A DNA stretch of 64,000 bases, taken from assembly GCA_014529385.2 (NCBI GenBank), contig CM043966.1, positions 37,483,239 to 37,547,238 on the forward strand. Direction: 5' to 3'. Shown one piece after another: positions 63,521 through 64,000 of this stretch. The stretch is from Adiantum capillus-veneris (taxonomy: Eukaryota > Streptophyta > Polypodiopsida > Polypodiales > Pteridaceae). A program made the position numbers and the translations under genes. The first letter of the stretch is position 1, and each line of letters opens with the position of its first letter. The notes under the pieces were generated by a model. It did not search any database and had not been told where the DNA came from. It saw nothing but the letters and a program-made list of their open reading frames with translations.

Positions 63521-64000
63521 GGCTCGCTCAAATCTCTCAAGATAGTCCTTGACAAGCTCACTTTGGCTTAGTGCAACTCATATCTTTTTGCCCGTGGTAA
63601 GGTCTCTCAAAAGTCAAGAATTTGTGACTTTTTTGGTCTTTGGAAACTAGTCTTGGGATACCCTAAAAGTTTGGATTTAGGAACCTAGTAAAATTCAGCT
63701 CTAAAACCTAGTAAAATCTAATTTGTTCTGGGTGGGTCCTATTGCCCACAAGATTTCTTCCTGGCTATACTTGACTCAATTTGGCGTTGTCTATCAAAGT
63801 TAGAGCACTTTTTGTGAATTGCACTTGAAACAACACTCAAAACAGTTTCAAGACCAGAACACGGGAACTTTGGCTTGTATCTTGGCCTTCCAAGGGTATT
63901 TTTAGCTCAAATATGAGATTTGGAATGTACTCAAGTATGTCTACAAGATCATGAATTCAGATACCCCCACTATGTTGAGGTACATGGATTGCGATCCATG

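Larger units (their letters stand above)
55945..64000 (-). mobile_element. Gypsy-2: Ty3-like element without RT/integrase, partial
   Basis: On the - strand, from the right edge of the window: gag, zinc knuckles, linker, protease, an acidic ORF, a degenerate PR2, W-x-P repeats, 3' non-coding sequence, purine tract and 3' LTR. The order matches Gypsy-1, except that the RT-RNase H-integrase block is absent: only about 180 bp separate the protease segment from the next ORF. The element is related to Gypsy-1 but clearly diverged. The 5' LTR lies beyond the window. The element probably depends on enzymes from a relative; alternatively an autonomous copy lost pol by deletion. Confidence 0.8.

Overview
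The window looks like gene-poor nuclear DNA of a land plant with a large, retrotransposon-rich genome. The evidence is a decayed plant PLS-type pentatricopeptide repeat (PPR) array, Ty1/copia and Ty3/gypsy LTR elements primed by initiator-Met tRNA, plant L1-type LINEs with C-terminal zinc-binding (zf-RVT) domains, and long (CT)n, (GA)n and (CA)n microsatellites. The PPR consensus resembles what I remember from ferns, so a homosporous fern is my best guess, but that is inference. I found no intact host gene, tRNA, rRNA or CRISPR array.

Layout. 1-3845: broken tandem PPR array on +. 3846-9576: Copia-1 (+), with a doubled 5' LTR/leader and a 3' LTR cut by the next element. 9577 to about 14060: Copia-2 (-), nearly complete pol but no 5' LTR. 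About 14200-16115: 5' end (LTR, primer site, leader, gag piece) of a Ty3-like element (-). 17000-19330: decayed Ty3 pol (-). 19331-26236: mostly unrecognised sequence with local duplications and microsatellites. 26237-27546: 5' LTR and leader of another element (+), related to the LTR at 15453-16115. 27547-40476: Gypsy-1 (-), a 12.9-kb element with 618-bp LTRs and target duplication AGAAC, inserted into that leader. 40546-43375: Copia-3 (+), a truncated relative of Copia-1. 43436-44170, 46960-52000 and 52130-53075: three LINE remnants. 53276-54250: GC/CpG-rich block of unknown nature. 55380-55940: pyrimidine-rich tract. 55945 to the window end: Gypsy-2 (-), whose 5' end lies outside the window.

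The most interesting content is in the two Gypsy elements. Gypsy-1 has gag, a second zinc-knuckle ORF, a first protease (PR1), RT-RNase H and integrase. Downstream of integrase, where Athila-type elements carry an env-like gene, it has a second retropepsin-like domain (PR2) joined to a basic region with repeated W-[VI]-P-K / Q-G-Y-Y motifs. PR2 has a standard D-T-G-A active site, whereas PR1 has D-G-G. Gypsy-2 carries the same PR2 plus W-x-P module in the same order, with PR2's D-T-G-A altered to D-L-K-A. It has only about 180 bp where RT, RNase H and integrase should be, so it looks non-autonomous. I know of no described element with this post-integrase protease/W-x-P module, but I could not search.

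Almost every coding region carries stops or frameshifts. Gypsy-1 and Copia-2 are the least damaged.
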